Below are positions 8,119 to 16,819 of a stretch of 64,000 nucleotides of DNA, piece by piece. The stretch is from Calothrix brevissima NIES-22 (GTDB lineage Bacteria > Cyanobacteriota > Cyanobacteriia > Cyanobacteriales > Nostocaceae). Position 1 is the stretch's first letter. Every line of letters begins with the position of its first letter. A model generated the notes under the pieces. The model was not told the origin of the DNA. It saw only the letters and a list, made by a program, of their open reading frames with translations, and did no database searches. The position numbers and the translations under genes were made by a program. The stretch spans positions 4,649,083 through 4,713,082 of the forward strand of contig NZ_AP018207.1 of NCBI RefSeq assembly GCF_002367995.1, in the 5' to 3' direction.

Positions 8119-9756
8119 CTAGCTGAAAATATCAATGTTGCCAACAGCAAACTTGCTTTCGTCTAGGGGGCTACTAGGTAAAGCTTGTTGGTCAGCTTTG
8201 TTACGCATCGATTCGACTCTATCGGCTTCGCGGATGGCAAGCGGGTTAATCTGACGGCGTTCTTCTAGTAATGCCTCGATTGTTAGTTCAAGTGTGGGGA
8301 CTTGGCTTTCTAAGTAGGTATCTTCCGTTATTGTTTCGCAGAATATGGTGCTAGCGGCGCGTTCTACAATTGTCTGGATTTCTGCACCTACACAGCGATT
8401 GGTGGCTTTAAGAATTCTGCGCCACTGTTCTTCACTCCAGGGGTCGCCGCCATTGCGAAAGCGTTCGTCAAACCGGGCAGCGTGCAGTTTGAAGATACTA
8501 TATCTTTCTCCATTATTGGGCAGGTCTACTTTAAATAAATAGTCAAACCGTCCAGCACGGGTGAGTTCGGGTGGCAGCCATTCCATGCGGTTAACTGATG
8601 CGATGACCAGTACATCTGACGTGCGCTCTTGCATCCACGTCAACAGCTGACCAGCCAGCCGTTTGGCGAGGTCATCATCCCCGGCGAAGCCTTTATCAAA
8701 GTCGTCGAAATACAAAATTACTTGGTTGAGCCTATCTGCCAGTCGCAACAAGCGTTTGAGTTTCAGTTCTGCTTGGTTGCCAAAACTTCTAAAGTTGCCC
8801 CAATCGACCATAATGAGGGGAATACCCATATTCTGAGAACAGGCTTTTGCTGAGTGTGATTTTCCCGTCCCCGGTGGCCCCACAAGCATAATTCCCTTGG
8901 GTACGCGCAGATTGTATTGTTTAGCACGCGGGGTAAGCAATCGCTTGAACTTTTTGAATGACTGCTGCATGAGTTCTAACCCACCAAGTTCGACTTTTGG
9001 TGGAGGTAAGAATTCGATGTCATACAAGCGGTTGAGCAGTTGAATTTTTTTTGCTAGTAGAAGCTTTGCTATCTCACTGGAATTTCCTAAGTCATGATTT
9101 TTTCTAATATCGGTTAGGCAAGAGATAATATCAGAAATATACAGACCAGCACTAGCGTTAGCAATTTCTAAATAGTCTTGTTCAGTATAAATTAAAGGAA
9201 ATAAATTACTGCTGATTAAATTAGCAATAATTTCTTGTGTATCTGGTAATTCTTGGCTCCAAAGGGGTATTTCTGCTGCTATTTCGCTTGCTATCTCAGC
9301 ATTGGCTCCTAGTAATATTGTAGTCTTATTGCTATTTTTTGTATGAAATTTGAGATTAACTAGCGACGACTTAATCCATTCTGATAGAAGAACAAATTCA
9401 GTATCTTTAGTTATGCTTTCTTTTAACCAAGGAAAAATATTCTCAACGATTAATACTCCAGTGCCAGAATAAAATCTCCAAAAATTGAGTACTTGAAAAT
9501 AGTCTTCTGTCTTTTGTTTGATGGAAGGTTTATAGTCGTGAAACTCTTGAAAAATAAGATTATTTTCGGTACTTACGACTAATTCTTTAATACTGTCCTC
9601 GCTTAAATTCCATATATAGATTTTTTTACCTACTTGCTGACAGGAAGTAGTAAGACGAATGAGGAAGCGGTGACGTTCTTGGAGGGGGGATTCACAGGCG
9701 ATGATTGGATAATTGTCCGCAAGCAGGTCTTCTAGATACTCAAAGCTAGACTTCAT
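8119..9756 (-). CDS. Ycf46-like AAA+ ATPase
   Basis: 545 residues from ATG at 9754-9756. The N-terminal region begins with YPIIACESPLQERHRFLIRL, the arrangement of cyanobacterial and plastid Ycf46 proteins, in which a degenerate P-loop domain precedes an active AAA+ module. The C-terminal module has Walker A GPPGTGKS (about residue 292 from this start), Walker B VILYFDDFDKGF and the second region of homology with PPELTRAGRFD, so it should hydrolyse ATP as a ring. In cyanobacteria Ycf46 has been linked to CO2 utilisation. A plasmid-borne copy beside a secretion operon may do something different. The 5' region is shared with a divergent gene. Confidence 0.82.
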   Translation of the reverse strand: MKSSFEYLEDLLADNYPIIACESPLQERHRFLIRLTTSCQQVGKKIYIWNLSEDSIKELVVSTENNLIFQEFHDYKPSIKQKTEDYFQVLNFWRFYSGTGVLIVENIFPWLKESITKDTEFVLLSEWIKSSLVNLKFHTKNSNKTTILLGANAEIASEIAAEIPLWSQELPDTQEIIANLISSNLFPLIYTEQDYLEIANASAGLYISDIISCLTDIRKNHDLGNSSEIAKLLLAKKIQLLNRLYDIEFLPPPKVELGGLELMQQSFKKFKRLLTPRAKQYNLRVPKGIMLVGPPGTGKSHSAKACSQNMGIPLIMVDWGNFRSFGNQAELKLKRLLRLADRLNQVILYFDDFDKGFAGDDDLAKRLAGQLLTWMQERTSDVLVIASVNRMEWLPPELTRAGRFDYLFKVDLPNNGERYSIFKLHAARFDERFRNGGDPWSEEQWRRILKATNRCVGAEIQTIVERAASTIFCETITEDTYLESQVPTLELTIEALLEERRQINPLAIREADRVESMRNKADQQALPSSPLDESKFAVGNIDIFS

Positions 9757-9822
9757 CTTAGTTGCTTGTAGCGTAATCAGAAGCAATCTTATCTAGAAGA
9801 TATGCTGTACGATAACTGATAA

Positions 9823-9855
9823 TTTTCTAATTTCTAAATCCAAAAAATTAGAAAA
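9823..9855. promoter_or_regulatory. 11-bp inverted repeat in a divergent promoter region
   Basis: Arms 9823-9833 and 9845-9855 (AT-rich, built on TTTTCTAATTT) with an 11-nt spacer. It lies in the 200-bp gap between the minus-strand Ycf46-like gene and the plus-strand nuclease-like gene, so an operator is plausible. No T-run identifies it as a terminator. Confidence 0.4.
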
Positions 9856-9955
9856 AAGTTGGTTTCTTTTCAGTATTTTGTTGATTGTGTAATGGTGTTG
9901 TGAATTTAGATAATTGCCAAGAGTTCTGATTTCCCAAGTTTTTCGATTTTCAGTT

Positions 9956-10534
9956 ATGGCCAAAACACCGGAATATCCAATCGTTGTTATTCCAGAGTTA
10001 GTTAAAGACAAAAAACTATTTACCCCTTTAGTTTTTCCGTCTGGACAAGGAGATGCACCAATTGGGGCAAGTGAGGGGCTGTTTGCAAATGTTCTCAAAC
10101 ATTATTTTGGTGAAATTGTTTCTCCCCAGCAGGTGATGTTTCCACCAGGGCATCGACTACCATTTACGGCTGATTTTCTGTTGATTGAACCAAATACTGG
10201 CTTACACATAGACTTGGAGGTTGATGAGCCTATCTCATTTGCGACTGGGAAGCCCACTCACTGTATCGGCGAGGATGACTATAGAAATAAGTGTTTTGTC
10301 GATGCAAACTGGCTGGTTATCCGGTTTGCAGAAGAACAAGTCTCATCTCAGCCAGAACGCTGCGCTCGATTTATTGCTGGTGCGATCGCCCAACTGACAG
10401 ATAATAATACTTATCGCCAGAAGCTACTTCATGTAGAGAAAGTTACTCCTATGCGTCAGTGGTCTTCACGTCAAGCTTCCAGATTAAAGAAAAGTGATTA
10501 CCGCCAAGGCTATCTTGGCCAGAGAAGAAACTAA
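9956..10534 (+). CDS. DUF559-like / PD-(D/E)XK-fold protein
   Basis: 192 residues from ATG at 9956, the start that begins the conserved-looking MAKTPEYPIVVIPEL. The middle contains FTADFLLIEP, then HIDLEVDEP, then CFVDANWLVIRF: an acidic residue on a strand, an ExD pair on the next strand and a terminal strand and helix. This resembles DUF559/Vsr-like PD-(D/E)XK nuclease folds, although a Lys is not seen in the canonical ExK position. The C-terminus is very basic. It is divergent from the Ycf46-like gene. Related cyanobacterial proteins are annotated only as hypothetical. Nuclease activity is inference. Confidence 0.5.
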   Translation: MAKTPEYPIVVIPELVKDKKLFTPLVFPSGQGDAPIGASEGLFANVLKHYFGEIVSPQQVMFPPGHRLPFTADFLLIEPNTGLHIDLEVDEPISFATGKPTHCIGEDDYRNKCFVDANWLVIRFAEEQVSSQPERCARFIAGAIAQLTDNNTYRQKLLHVEKVTPMRQWSSRQASRLKKSDYRQGYLGQRRN

Positions 10535-10619
10535 GGATGTGAAAAAATATTTCGAGACAATTTGATGAGAGCCATTAGCGTTCATCAGTATTGAGTTAAT
10601 TTGAAATTTATTGATAAGG

Positions 10620-10856
10620 ATGCTGAATGTTTACTTGGGCTTTGCCTTTGTTCAAGCTGCTTGGCAAGTCTGGGTTTTGTTTGCTCTGTACGGTTTGCAT
10701 TTGGGTATGAGTCAGGGCGTATTGTTAGCACTGGTAGCACATAAAGTTCCAGGTGCATTACGAGGTACTGCATTTGGATTTCTTAATCTAGCAGTAGGCA
10801 TAGCACTTTTACCAGCAAGTATTTTAGCTGGTGAATTATGGCAGCACTGTTATTAG
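10620..10856 (+). pseudogene. C-terminal remnant of an MFS transporter
   Basis: About 78 codons encoding three hydrophobic segments. The stretch VPGALRGTAFGFLNLAVG followed by IALLPASILAGELW is typical of the last membrane helices of 12-helix major facilitator proteins. Full-length relatives are about 400 residues and nothing upstream supplies the rest, so this is a decayed fragment, probably left by a recombination event between 10535 and 10620. It lies just before the two-component genes. Confidence 0.65.
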
Positions 10857-10964
10857 TGTTCAATAATTCAAATCATTTATAATTAATAACATTGTAAAAG
10901 TTTGTAACTAAAATCATTCCTAACTTGATGTTACTAAGCTGTATAAGTTAAGAGATGAAGTATT

Positions 10965-11639
10965 ATGAGAATTTTGATAATTGAAGATGACGATCGCATT
11001 GCTAAACCATTAGCCGAGTATTTAAGGCGACAACACCATATTGTAGATATCACAACCGATGGGCTTGATGGGTGGGAATGGTCGCAATCAGGATTATACG
11101 AGTTAATCTTATTAGATTTAATGCTTCCTAAATTAGATGGCATCACTTTGTGTCAGCGTTTACGTGCTGCTTCATCTAATGCTCTGATTTTAATGCTGAC
11201 AGCACGAGATACAACAGGAGATAAAATTATTGGACTCGATGCTGGTGCTGATGATTACTTGGTCAAGCCATTTGAGCTAAAAGAGTTAGCAGCACGTATC
11301 AGAGCTTTAGCACGAAGAAGTCCGCAGATACGCCCATCAATTTTAATCCACGGTGATTTGCAATTAGATCCGGCCAGCCAACAGGTTATTTATGCAGAAA
11401 ATATTCTGTCGTTAACACCTAAAGAATACATGATACTAGAATATTTTTTGAGACATCCAAATCAAGTTGTGACTCGTTCAGCAATCTTTGACAAGCTGTG
11501 GGACTTTGATAAATCTTCGGGAGAAGGAAGTATAAAAACTCATATTACAAACTTGCGGAATAAACTCAAAGCTGCTGGAAGTGCAATAGACTTGATTGAA
11601 AATGTTTATGGTCTTGGTTATCGTTTACGACATCAGTAA
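10965..11639 (+). CDS. OmpR/PhoB-family response regulator
   Basis: 224 residues. The receiver domain (1-115) has the acidic pocket E7/D8/D9 (IIEDDD), phospho-acceptor D51 in LILLDLMLP, a TARD switch motif and VKPFELKELAAR. The C-terminal winged-helix DNA-binding domain (about 127-222) ends with VYGLGYRL, the signature of OmpR-type effectors. The start ATG follows a purine-rich AGAGATGAAG. It pairs with the histidine kinase 95 bp downstream. Layout and neighbours (PepSY protein, membrane proteins) resemble metal- or envelope-stress-sensing pairs such as cyanobacterial RppA/NrsR, but the signal cannot be read from the sequence. Confidence 0.92.
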   Translation: MRILIIEDDDRIAKPLAEYLRRQHHIVDITTDGLDGWEWSQSGLYELILLDLMLPKLDGITLCQRLRAASSNALILMLTARDTTGDKIIGLDAGADDYLVKPFELKELAARIRALARRSPQIRPSILIHGDLQLDPASQQVIYAENILSLTPKEYMILEYFLRHPNQVVTRSAIFDKLWDFDKSSGEGSIKTHITNLRNKLKAAGSAIDLIENVYGLGYRLRHQ

Positions 11640-11734
11640 AATAGCTTAATTAGAAATATTGGTCTCAATCATTACTTATATGTATACCATCCTAAATTTT
11701 AGTTAATAACCAATAATTTGCTATCCATAAAAAT

Positions 11735-12973
11735 GTGTTTCAAAAAATTCGATATCGTTTATTGTTGTCTTACTTGGTGGTTTTTGCATCACTACTTGGA
11801 ATATTTGCGCTCGCAGTCCGAATTGTTTTCGCTCATAGTCTGACTCAACAAATTAAAGATAAACTCACAGCTATCGGACAAGGTGCAGCTGCAAATATAG
11901 AATTTGAGGCAGGTCGCCTGAAAGTTGAAAGTGACTTTCATCCACAAGACCTAATTGCTCGTCATCAAGCATTACAGTGGTTTGATACTCAAGGTCATTT
12001 AGTTACTCAACAAGGAAAAACTGTCTTAAACTCACCATTATTACCAAGCAAAATGGTAGAAGTTCAGAGCGGCAAAGTTCGTATCCAAGCTGCAACTATA
12101 CCAATTATTGATAGCGACAATAATCAGTTGGTTGGGTATGTGAGGGTGAGTCAATCTTTAGAAGAATTTGATGAAAATCTCAAAAAATTAGACTGGGGAT
12201 TAGGCGGTGGAATTCTTATAACTTTGGTTCTTAGTGGGATTGGTGGCATTTTCCTAACTCGTCAAGCGATGCAACCTATTGAGGAGAGTTTTCAAAGGCT
12301 CAAACAGTTTACTGCTGATGCTTCCCATGAACTGCGTAGTCCTTTAATGGCAATCAAAATTAATGCTGAGTTACCGTTAGAATATCCTATGGAAATCGGG
12401 CCAAAAGATGCAGAAAGGTTTCAGGCGATCGCCAGTGCTACTAACCAGATGACTCGCCTCACAGAAGACTTACTGTTCTTGGCACGTACCGATAAAGTTC
12501 CGAATGGGGATTGCTCCCGTCTTAATTTAACGTCAATCTTGGAAAACTTATTGCTACTTTATAAACCTCAAGCTGGAGCCAAGCAAATTAATTTGATCTC
12601 TCAGCTAACAGAGAATCTTTACTTGATGGGTGATTCAGTTCAACTAACGCGGCTATTTTCTAATTTGATTGAAAACGCGCTCCATTACACACCATTAAAA
12701 GGCGTGGTTGAAATCAAAACCACTCGTGTCGGTTCTCAGGTTTATGTCAAAGTGCAAGATACAGGCATAGGAATTGCACCAGAGCATATCGACAAAGTTT
12801 TTGAGCGTTTTTGGCGAGCAGATAAATCACGCTCTTATAATTCTGGTGGTTCTGGTTTAGGATTAGCCATCGCTCAAGCGATCGCGCAAAGTCACGGTGG
12901 ATTAATTACTGTCACTAGTCAATTAGGATTTGGTAGTTGTTTCAATGTCCGTTTACCAGCTTCTATAAATTAG
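11735..12973 (+). CDS. Membrane sensor histidine kinase
   Basis: 412 residues, starting at GTG 11735; an ATG two bases earlier is in another frame. Two membrane segments (about residues 9-30 and 152-172) flank an extracytoplasmic sensor region of roughly 120 residues. The dimerisation domain has its phospho-acceptor H198 in DASHELRSPL. The ATPase domain has the N box LIENALHYTP, G1 box VQDTGIGI, F box FERFWRAD and G2 box GGSGLGLAIA. Little room is left for a HAMP domain between the second membrane helix and the H box. It is presumably the partner of the response regulator just upstream. A hairpin overlapping its stop codon probably ends the transcript. Confidence 0.92.
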   Translation: MFQKIRYRLLLSYLVVFASLLGIFALAVRIVFAHSLTQQIKDKLTAIGQGAAANIEFEAGRLKVESDFHPQDLIARHQALQWFDTQGHLVTQQGKTVLNSPLLPSKMVEVQSGKVRIQAATIPIIDSDNNQLVGYVRVSQSLEEFDENLKKLDWGLGGGILITLVLSGIGGIFLTRQAMQPIEESFQRLKQFTADASHELRSPLMAIKINAELPLEYPMEIGPKDAERFQAIASATNQMTRLTEDLLFLARTDKVPNGDCSRLNLTSILENLLLLYKPQAGAKQINLISQLTENLYLMGDSVQLTRLFSNLIENALHYTPLKGVVEIKTTRVGSQVYVKVQDTGIGIAPEHIDKVFERFWRADKSRSYNSGGSGLGLAIAQAIAQSHGGLITVTSQLGFGSCFNVRLPASIN

Positions 12974-13004
12974 GGATTGATAAAGGTTAACTTCATCAAT
13001 CCCT
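12972..13004 (+). terminator. Terminator-like hairpin after the histidine kinase
   Basis: Perfect 10-bp arms AGGGATTGAT at 12972-12981 and ATCAATCCCT at 12995-13004, loop 13 nt, overlapping the kinase stop codon. It also faces the end of the convergent PepSY gene, so it may serve both directions. No strong T-run follows. Confidence 0.55.
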
Positions 13005-13064
13005 GTGTATTAGATATTTAGTTAGTATGTGCTAAAACAGTTTTTACTTAATTAAGCTCCCGAC

Positions 13065-13559
13065 TTACTTACTATTATCATTGGTTTCGCGCTCACTATC
13101 ACCAGCATCTGGAACTTGAATACTGCTCTTGGGACGATTAGCTTCATTTTTTTCATCTTCTTGATTGTCATTTTCGGCATACAAAACCTTGCCATTACCA
13201 GCATCAACTTTCACATCTTGCTGACCAATTTTTACAGAGTAAACTAAGTTGCCATCTTCGTTTTCAAGTTTGATGCTACTGGCCTTAGCTCCTCTGGATG
13301 CTTCAGCTGCAAGCTTAGCTTGTTTTGCTGTAATTTTAGCTAGTGGTTGCAGTTTTGCTGCTTCTTGCTGTTCTTGTACATCATCGTTTGTTTCACCATC
13401 ACCATCACTGGCTTGGGCAACTTGGGTAGCAATATGATGCTGATGTACAACTGCTACTGAAGATTGTGGTTGTTTTGCTCCTACAACTCTCGACAATCCA
13501 GCAAAGCCCAAAATACCAACAAAAGCTGCTGCACAAATGATTTTTGTTGAAGTTTTCAT
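13065..13559 (-). CDS. Exported PepSY-domain protein
   Basis: 164 residues from ATG at 13557-13559, chosen because it opens a signal peptide (MKTSTKIICAAAFVGILGFAG). After a His- and Gln-rich linker the PepSY-like region (about residues 70-135) reads ITAKQAKLAAEASRGAKAS, then LVYSVKIG and VDAGNGKVLY, the usual helix plus beta-hairpin of PepSY. The C-terminal tail is acidic and polar. PepSY proteins are often controlled by neighbouring two-component systems and bind peptides, metals or proteases in the periplasm. Its promoter lies in a gap containing tandem 11-bp repeats that could bind the adjacent response regulator. Confidence 0.82.
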   Translation of the reverse strand: MKTSTKIICAAAFVGILGFAGLSRVVGAKQPQSSVAVVHQHHIATQVAQASDGDGETNDDVQEQQEAAKLQPLAKITAKQAKLAAEASRGAKASSIKLENEDGNLVYSVKIGQQDVKVDAGNGKVLYAENDNQEDEKNEANRPKSSIQVPDAGDSERETNDNSK

Positions 13560-13953
13560 ACTTGTAGAATCCCTAAAATTCTGGGTTTGTAATTTCACGA
13601 TAGGTAATAAAAGTTCAGAAATAGTCAAGATTAAATTGAATTTTGTAGATTAAATATTAAATAGCATAATTCACTTTGAATTAGAAATTTTAGCTATTTT
13701 AAGTCTATTTCTCAGAAATAAACGTCATTAAAAATCAAATCTTGACTTTTTCTTGACTTTTGCTGTGTAAAGTTTAATCATTCTGCCCATAATTCAAATT
13801 ATGAAAAAATTGACAGAATAAGTAGTTGTGTCACCAATTTGGGATAAATAGCAGGACATTTGTTATTAAGGACGCTAAATTTAGGCTAGAAAAATAGGTT
13901 TATCGCGTATTCTCTAATTTCATTTCTACCGAAAATCAAGGATAACAAATATC
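13560..13953. other. Divergent promoter region between PepSY and COG4705 genes
   Basis: About 390 bases without a gene. It contains the regulatory promoters of the minus-strand PepSY gene and the plus-strand COG4705 gene, and the tandem 11-bp repeat at 13741-13762 listed separately. Confidence 0.6.
13741..13762 (+). promoter_or_regulatory. Tandem 11-bp repeat resembling an OmpR/PhoB-class box
   Basis: CTTGACTTTTT is followed directly by CTTGACTTTTG, and a third weaker unit, CTGTGTAAAGT, continues the 11-bp phase to 13773. OmpR/PhoB-family regulators bind tandem 7-bp motifs separated by 4 AT-rich bases, which is exactly this spacing. Such a regulator is encoded about 2 kb upstream. TTGACT could also act as a -35 element for the plus-strand gene. 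Assignment to that regulator is inference. Confidence 0.5.
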
Positions 13954-14721
13954 ATGGTAAATATTTTAAATAGAGTTCCAGAAGTAACAATTTACTTCTG
14001 GATTATTAAGATTATGGCAACCACAGTAGGCGAAACTGCGGCTGATTTTTTATCAATAACGCTCAACTTGGGTTTAAGTATTACATCATATATTATGAGC
14101 GGCTTATTACTGATTGCACTTATAAATCAGTTTAGGCTAAAACGGTATGCTCCACTGAGTTACTGGTTAGTTGTCGTTTTGATAAGTATCGTTGGGACAT
14201 TAATTACTGATAGATTGGTAGACGATTTTGGAGTTAGTTTGGTGACAACTACCATAATTTTTAGTTGTCTATTGTTGGCAGTTTTTGCGTTTTGGTATTT
14301 CAGCGAAAAGACATTAGCCATGCACTCCATCAACACAGCTAAAAGAGAACTTTTCTACTGGATAGCTATTTTACTGACATTTGCCTTGGGTACTTCAACA
14401 GGAGACCTCTTAGCAGAGTCTTCGGGATTAGGTTATGCACAATCAGCATTAGTATTTGGAACGGCGATCGCAATCGTAACTAGTGGTTATTTTTACTTGA
14501 AAATGAATGCAGTTTTGGCATTCTGGTTAGCTTACATCTTGACTCGTCCATTTGGAGCATCAGTAGGTGATTTACTATCTCAACCTACTAAAAATGGTGG
14601 TTTTGGCTATGGTACGGTTGGAACAAGTATGCTTTTCCTCTGTATCATTATCAGCCTCGTAATTTACTTAAGCCTGAAGCGGAAGAAATCAGGCTTAGTG
14701 CCAATTGACCGAGAAGATTGA
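13954..14721 (+). CDS. COG4705-family membrane protein (copy 1)
   Basis: 255 residues, nearly all membrane-embedded, in four repeated units. Each unit pairs a membrane helix with a G-E/T-x-x-x-D motif: TVGETAADFLS near residue 27, STGDLLAESSG near 149 and ASVGDLLSQPTKNGG near 208. This repeat and the opening NRVPEVTIYFWIIKI identify the uncharacterised COG4705 family of bacterial membrane proteins. Function is unknown. It starts at ATG 13954 and is followed 125 bp later by a second family member. Its promoter lies opposite that of the PepSY gene, suggesting a shared regulator. Confidence 0.85.
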   Translation: MVNILNRVPEVTIYFWIIKIMATTVGETAADFLSITLNLGLSITSYIMSGLLLIALINQFRLKRYAPLSYWLVVVLISIVGTLITDRLVDDFGVSLVTTTIIFSCLLLAVFAFWYFSEKTLAMHSINTAKRELFYWIAILLTFALGTSTGDLLAESSGLGYAQSALVFGTAIAIVTSGYFYLKMNAVLAFWLAYILTRPFGASVGDLLSQPTKNGGFGYGTVGTSMLFLCIIISLVIYLSLKRKKSGLVPIDRED

Positions 14722-14846
14722 TAATTTGCGCTCGCCTGACTCATCTGTTCACTGTTCAATAGCTTTTAAAGCTGTAGTGCCTATGCGACATAGCTTAGAG
14801 CTTTTCTTACTGCCAATGATGACTTAGTATTTTTTGGGAAACATAA

Positions 14847-15590
14847 ATGAACAAAGTTGCAAAAGTCACAATTTACTTCTGGATTATGAAGATTATCGCC
14901 ACGACGCTCGGCGAGACCGCAGGTGACTTCATTTCAATGACTCTTGGACTGGGGTATTACATAGCTTTTGCTGTAACGTTCGCCATCCTAGCTATTCTCT
15001 TATTTTTTCAAATTCAAGGAGACAGATATCGTCCAGCCCTTTATTGGGTGGCGATCATCGCTACAACCACAGCCGGGACTGAAGTTTCAGACTTGATGGA
15101 TCGATCTTTCGGGCTGGGATACGCAATGGGATCGCTGATTCTGGTAGCCTGTCTGTTAAGCGTTCTTGCTATCTGGTACTACCGAGATCGAGACTTGAGT
15201 GTTTATCCCATCATTAGGAAAGACGCAGAGACAACCTATTGGCTGGCTGTGGTGTTCTCTAACAGTTTGGGAACAGCTTTTGGTGACTTTCTTACCAGCA
15301 ACTTAGGACTGAGCTATATTCAGGGCGCATTGGTGACAGCCAGCGTCATTGGCGTTGTTATCGCCCTTCACTACATAACAAAGTTGAGCGATGTTCTCCT
15401 ATTCTGGCTCGCGTTCATCTTTACACGCCCCTTTGGAGCCACTTTCGGAGATTTTTTGACTAAGCCAATCAAAAATGGTGGTCTCTCACTACCAAGGGAA
15501 TATGCGTCAGCGATCGCTTTTATCTTGCTAGCACTTGTCCTATTCTTTTCTGTGCGAAAGGAGAAAAAAGTACGTCATCCACTTGAGTAG
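14847..15590 (+). CDS. COG4705-family membrane protein (copy 2)
   Basis: 247 residues of the same family, opening NKVAKVTIYFWIMKI, with TLGETAGDFISM, TAFGDFLTSN and ATFGDFLTKPIKNGG in equivalent places. The tandem arrangement suggests duplication or joint recruitment. However, synonymous codon choice is visibly more GC-rich than in copy 1 (for example GCCACGACGCTCGGCGAGACC), so the two probably have separate histories. Hydrophobic segments span most of the protein and the C-terminus is basic (VRKEKKVRH). Role unknown; the conserved acidic residues within membrane helices would fit an ion or small-solute function, which is speculation. Confidence 0.85.
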   Translation: MNKVAKVTIYFWIMKIIATTLGETAGDFISMTLGLGYYIAFAVTFAILAILLFFQIQGDRYRPALYWVAIIATTTAGTEVSDLMDRSFGLGYAMGSLILVACLLSVLAIWYYRDRDLSVYPIIRKDAETTYWLAVVFSNSLGTAFGDFLTSNLGLSYIQGALVTASVIGVVIALHYITKLSDVLLFWLAFIFTRPFGATFGDFLTKPIKNGGLSLPREYASAIAFILLALVLFFSVRKEKKVRHPLE

Positions 15591-15700
15591 AAAACCAATG
15601 CTTATTTTGAAAAATTTTTCCCGATTTTAGCTAATAACTGTATTTCCGCCGACCTACGCTAGCAGTAGCTAGGTCTTTTGACGATGAATAACATTTAAAT

Positions 15701-16381
15701 ATGCTACGACAACTTTCTCATTTCTGGTTGCGTTATATACATCCTCGTTTAGTTACATTAATTGCTGCTATTGGTATTGTTGGACTTGTTAGTTGTCTGC
15801 TGATTCTTTTTATTTTAGCAAAATTAGCCGAAGAGGTTTTAGAGCGGGAGGCTTTTGCATTTGATACTAATTTTTTGTTATGGCTACATCAGTTTGCCAA
15901 TCCCAACTTAGATAATTTCATGTTGTTCATTACAAATCTTGGTAATCCTAAAACTGTAGTTGTGGTTGCAGGAGTTACTTTGTTATTACTTTGGTGGCGA
16001 CGTTATCGAGAAGATGCAAAAATTTTTGTACTTGCTTGCTTGGGGGCATTGATTTTAAATACAGGGCTAAAGTTGTTTTTTTCTAAACCTCGTCCTGAAC
16101 TTTGGCATCGCTTGATTTCTGAAACATCTTTTAGTTTTCCTAGTGGTCACGCACTAGGTTCTATGGTGCTTTATGGTTTCATTGCTTATGAGTTGGCAAC
16201 TCACTATCCTCAGTTTGCCAAAGTTATCTACAGTTTGACAGTCATTGTAATTGCTGCTATTGGTCTCAGCCGCTTATATTTAGGAGTCCATTGGCCTACG
16301 GACATAATTGCCGGTTATGGAGTCGGTTTTTTGTGGCTAATGATATGTATGACGATGCTTAAATTGCAAAAACTAAGGTAA
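15701..16381 (+). CDS. PAP2-family membrane phosphatase
   Basis: 226 residues with about six membrane helices and all three phosphatase motifs: KLFFSKPRPE (motif 1), FPSGHAL (motif 2, catalytic His) and SRLYLGVHWPTD (motif 3, nucleophilic His and supporting Asp). Enzymes of this type remove phosphate from phosphatidate, undecaprenyl diphosphate or related lipids at the outer face of the membrane. ATG 15701 precedes a basic and aromatic N-terminus leading into the first helix. It is convergent with the minus-strand gene ending at 16387, only 5 bp away. The lipid substrate cannot be told from sequence. Confidence 0.92.
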   Translation: MLRQLSHFWLRYIHPRLVTLIAAIGIVGLVSCLLILFILAKLAEEVLEREAFAFDTNFLLWLHQFANPNLDNFMLFITNLGNPKTVVVVAGVTLLLLWWRRYREDAKIFVLACLGALILNTGLKLFFSKPRPELWHRLISETSFSFPSGHALGSMVLYGFIAYELATHYPQFAKVIYSLTVIVIAAIGLSRLYLGVHWPTDIIAGYGVGFLWLMICMTMLKLQKLR

Positions 16382-16386
16382 AAAAT

Positions 16387-16605
16387 TTAAGAAAATATGT
16401 AGGCAGGGGCGGGCGTAGCCATCGCCCAGGATTGTCCTTGTCGTCCTTGGGGATTACCGTATTCTGCATTGCAGTACTGTCGCACAAATAAAGCACTTCC
16501 AGCACCATGTCTTCCTTCTGTGTTGCTGCCAAATACAAAAATCTGGTTTTCTGCTAGTTTGGTAATTCTGTCAGGAATAATTTTGTAGGGATGATTATTT
16601 GACAT
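16387..16605 (-). pseudogene. C-terminally truncated A1S_2505-type phage/plasmid protein
   Basis: 72 residues. ITKLAENQIFVFGSNTEGRHGAGSAL and EYGNPQGRQGQSWA match the N-terminal half of a conserved phage/plasmid protein family (my recollection is the A1S_2505-type family), whose members normally continue well past this point. Here the frame changes character after GQSWAM and stops after a Pro/Ala-rich tail. That tail is encoded by a GC-rich stretch (near 16400-16430) resembling dispersed Nostoc repeats. It is probably a truncated relic, though it retains its ATG and overlaps the gene upstream by 11 bp, as in an operon. Confidence 0.6.
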
Positions 16606-16816
16606 TTGGTTCTTTTACCCAAAAGAAAAGATTGGGATATCTGTGGTTAAATTTTTTTACTTCTGCTTGAGCAGCAGTTAGGTTATCCCATAATTCCATC
16701 TCTCCATAATCACCTTTCATCATTGCTTCTTGTCTCGAATTTGGATGATTGAAAATTAGGGGTGATGCGTCTTTACTAGAATTTTTTCTTCGCCAACAAA
16801 TACAATACTTGTCCAT
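16595..16816 (-). CDS. Small hypothetical protein
   Basis: 73 residues, not recognised. It starts at ATG 16814-16816, directly downstream of a 13-bp inverted repeat that may be its operator. It contains a cysteine pair (CICW) at the N-terminus and a C-terminal helical segment (LTAAQAEVKKFNHRYP). Its end overlaps the start of the truncated gene downstream, so the two are probably co-transcribed. Confidence 0.5.
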   Translation of the reverse strand: MDKYCICWRRKNSSKDASPLIFNHPNSRQEAMMKGDYGEMELWDNLTAAQAEVKKFNHRYPNLFFWVKEPNVK

Positions 16817-16819
16817 TGT

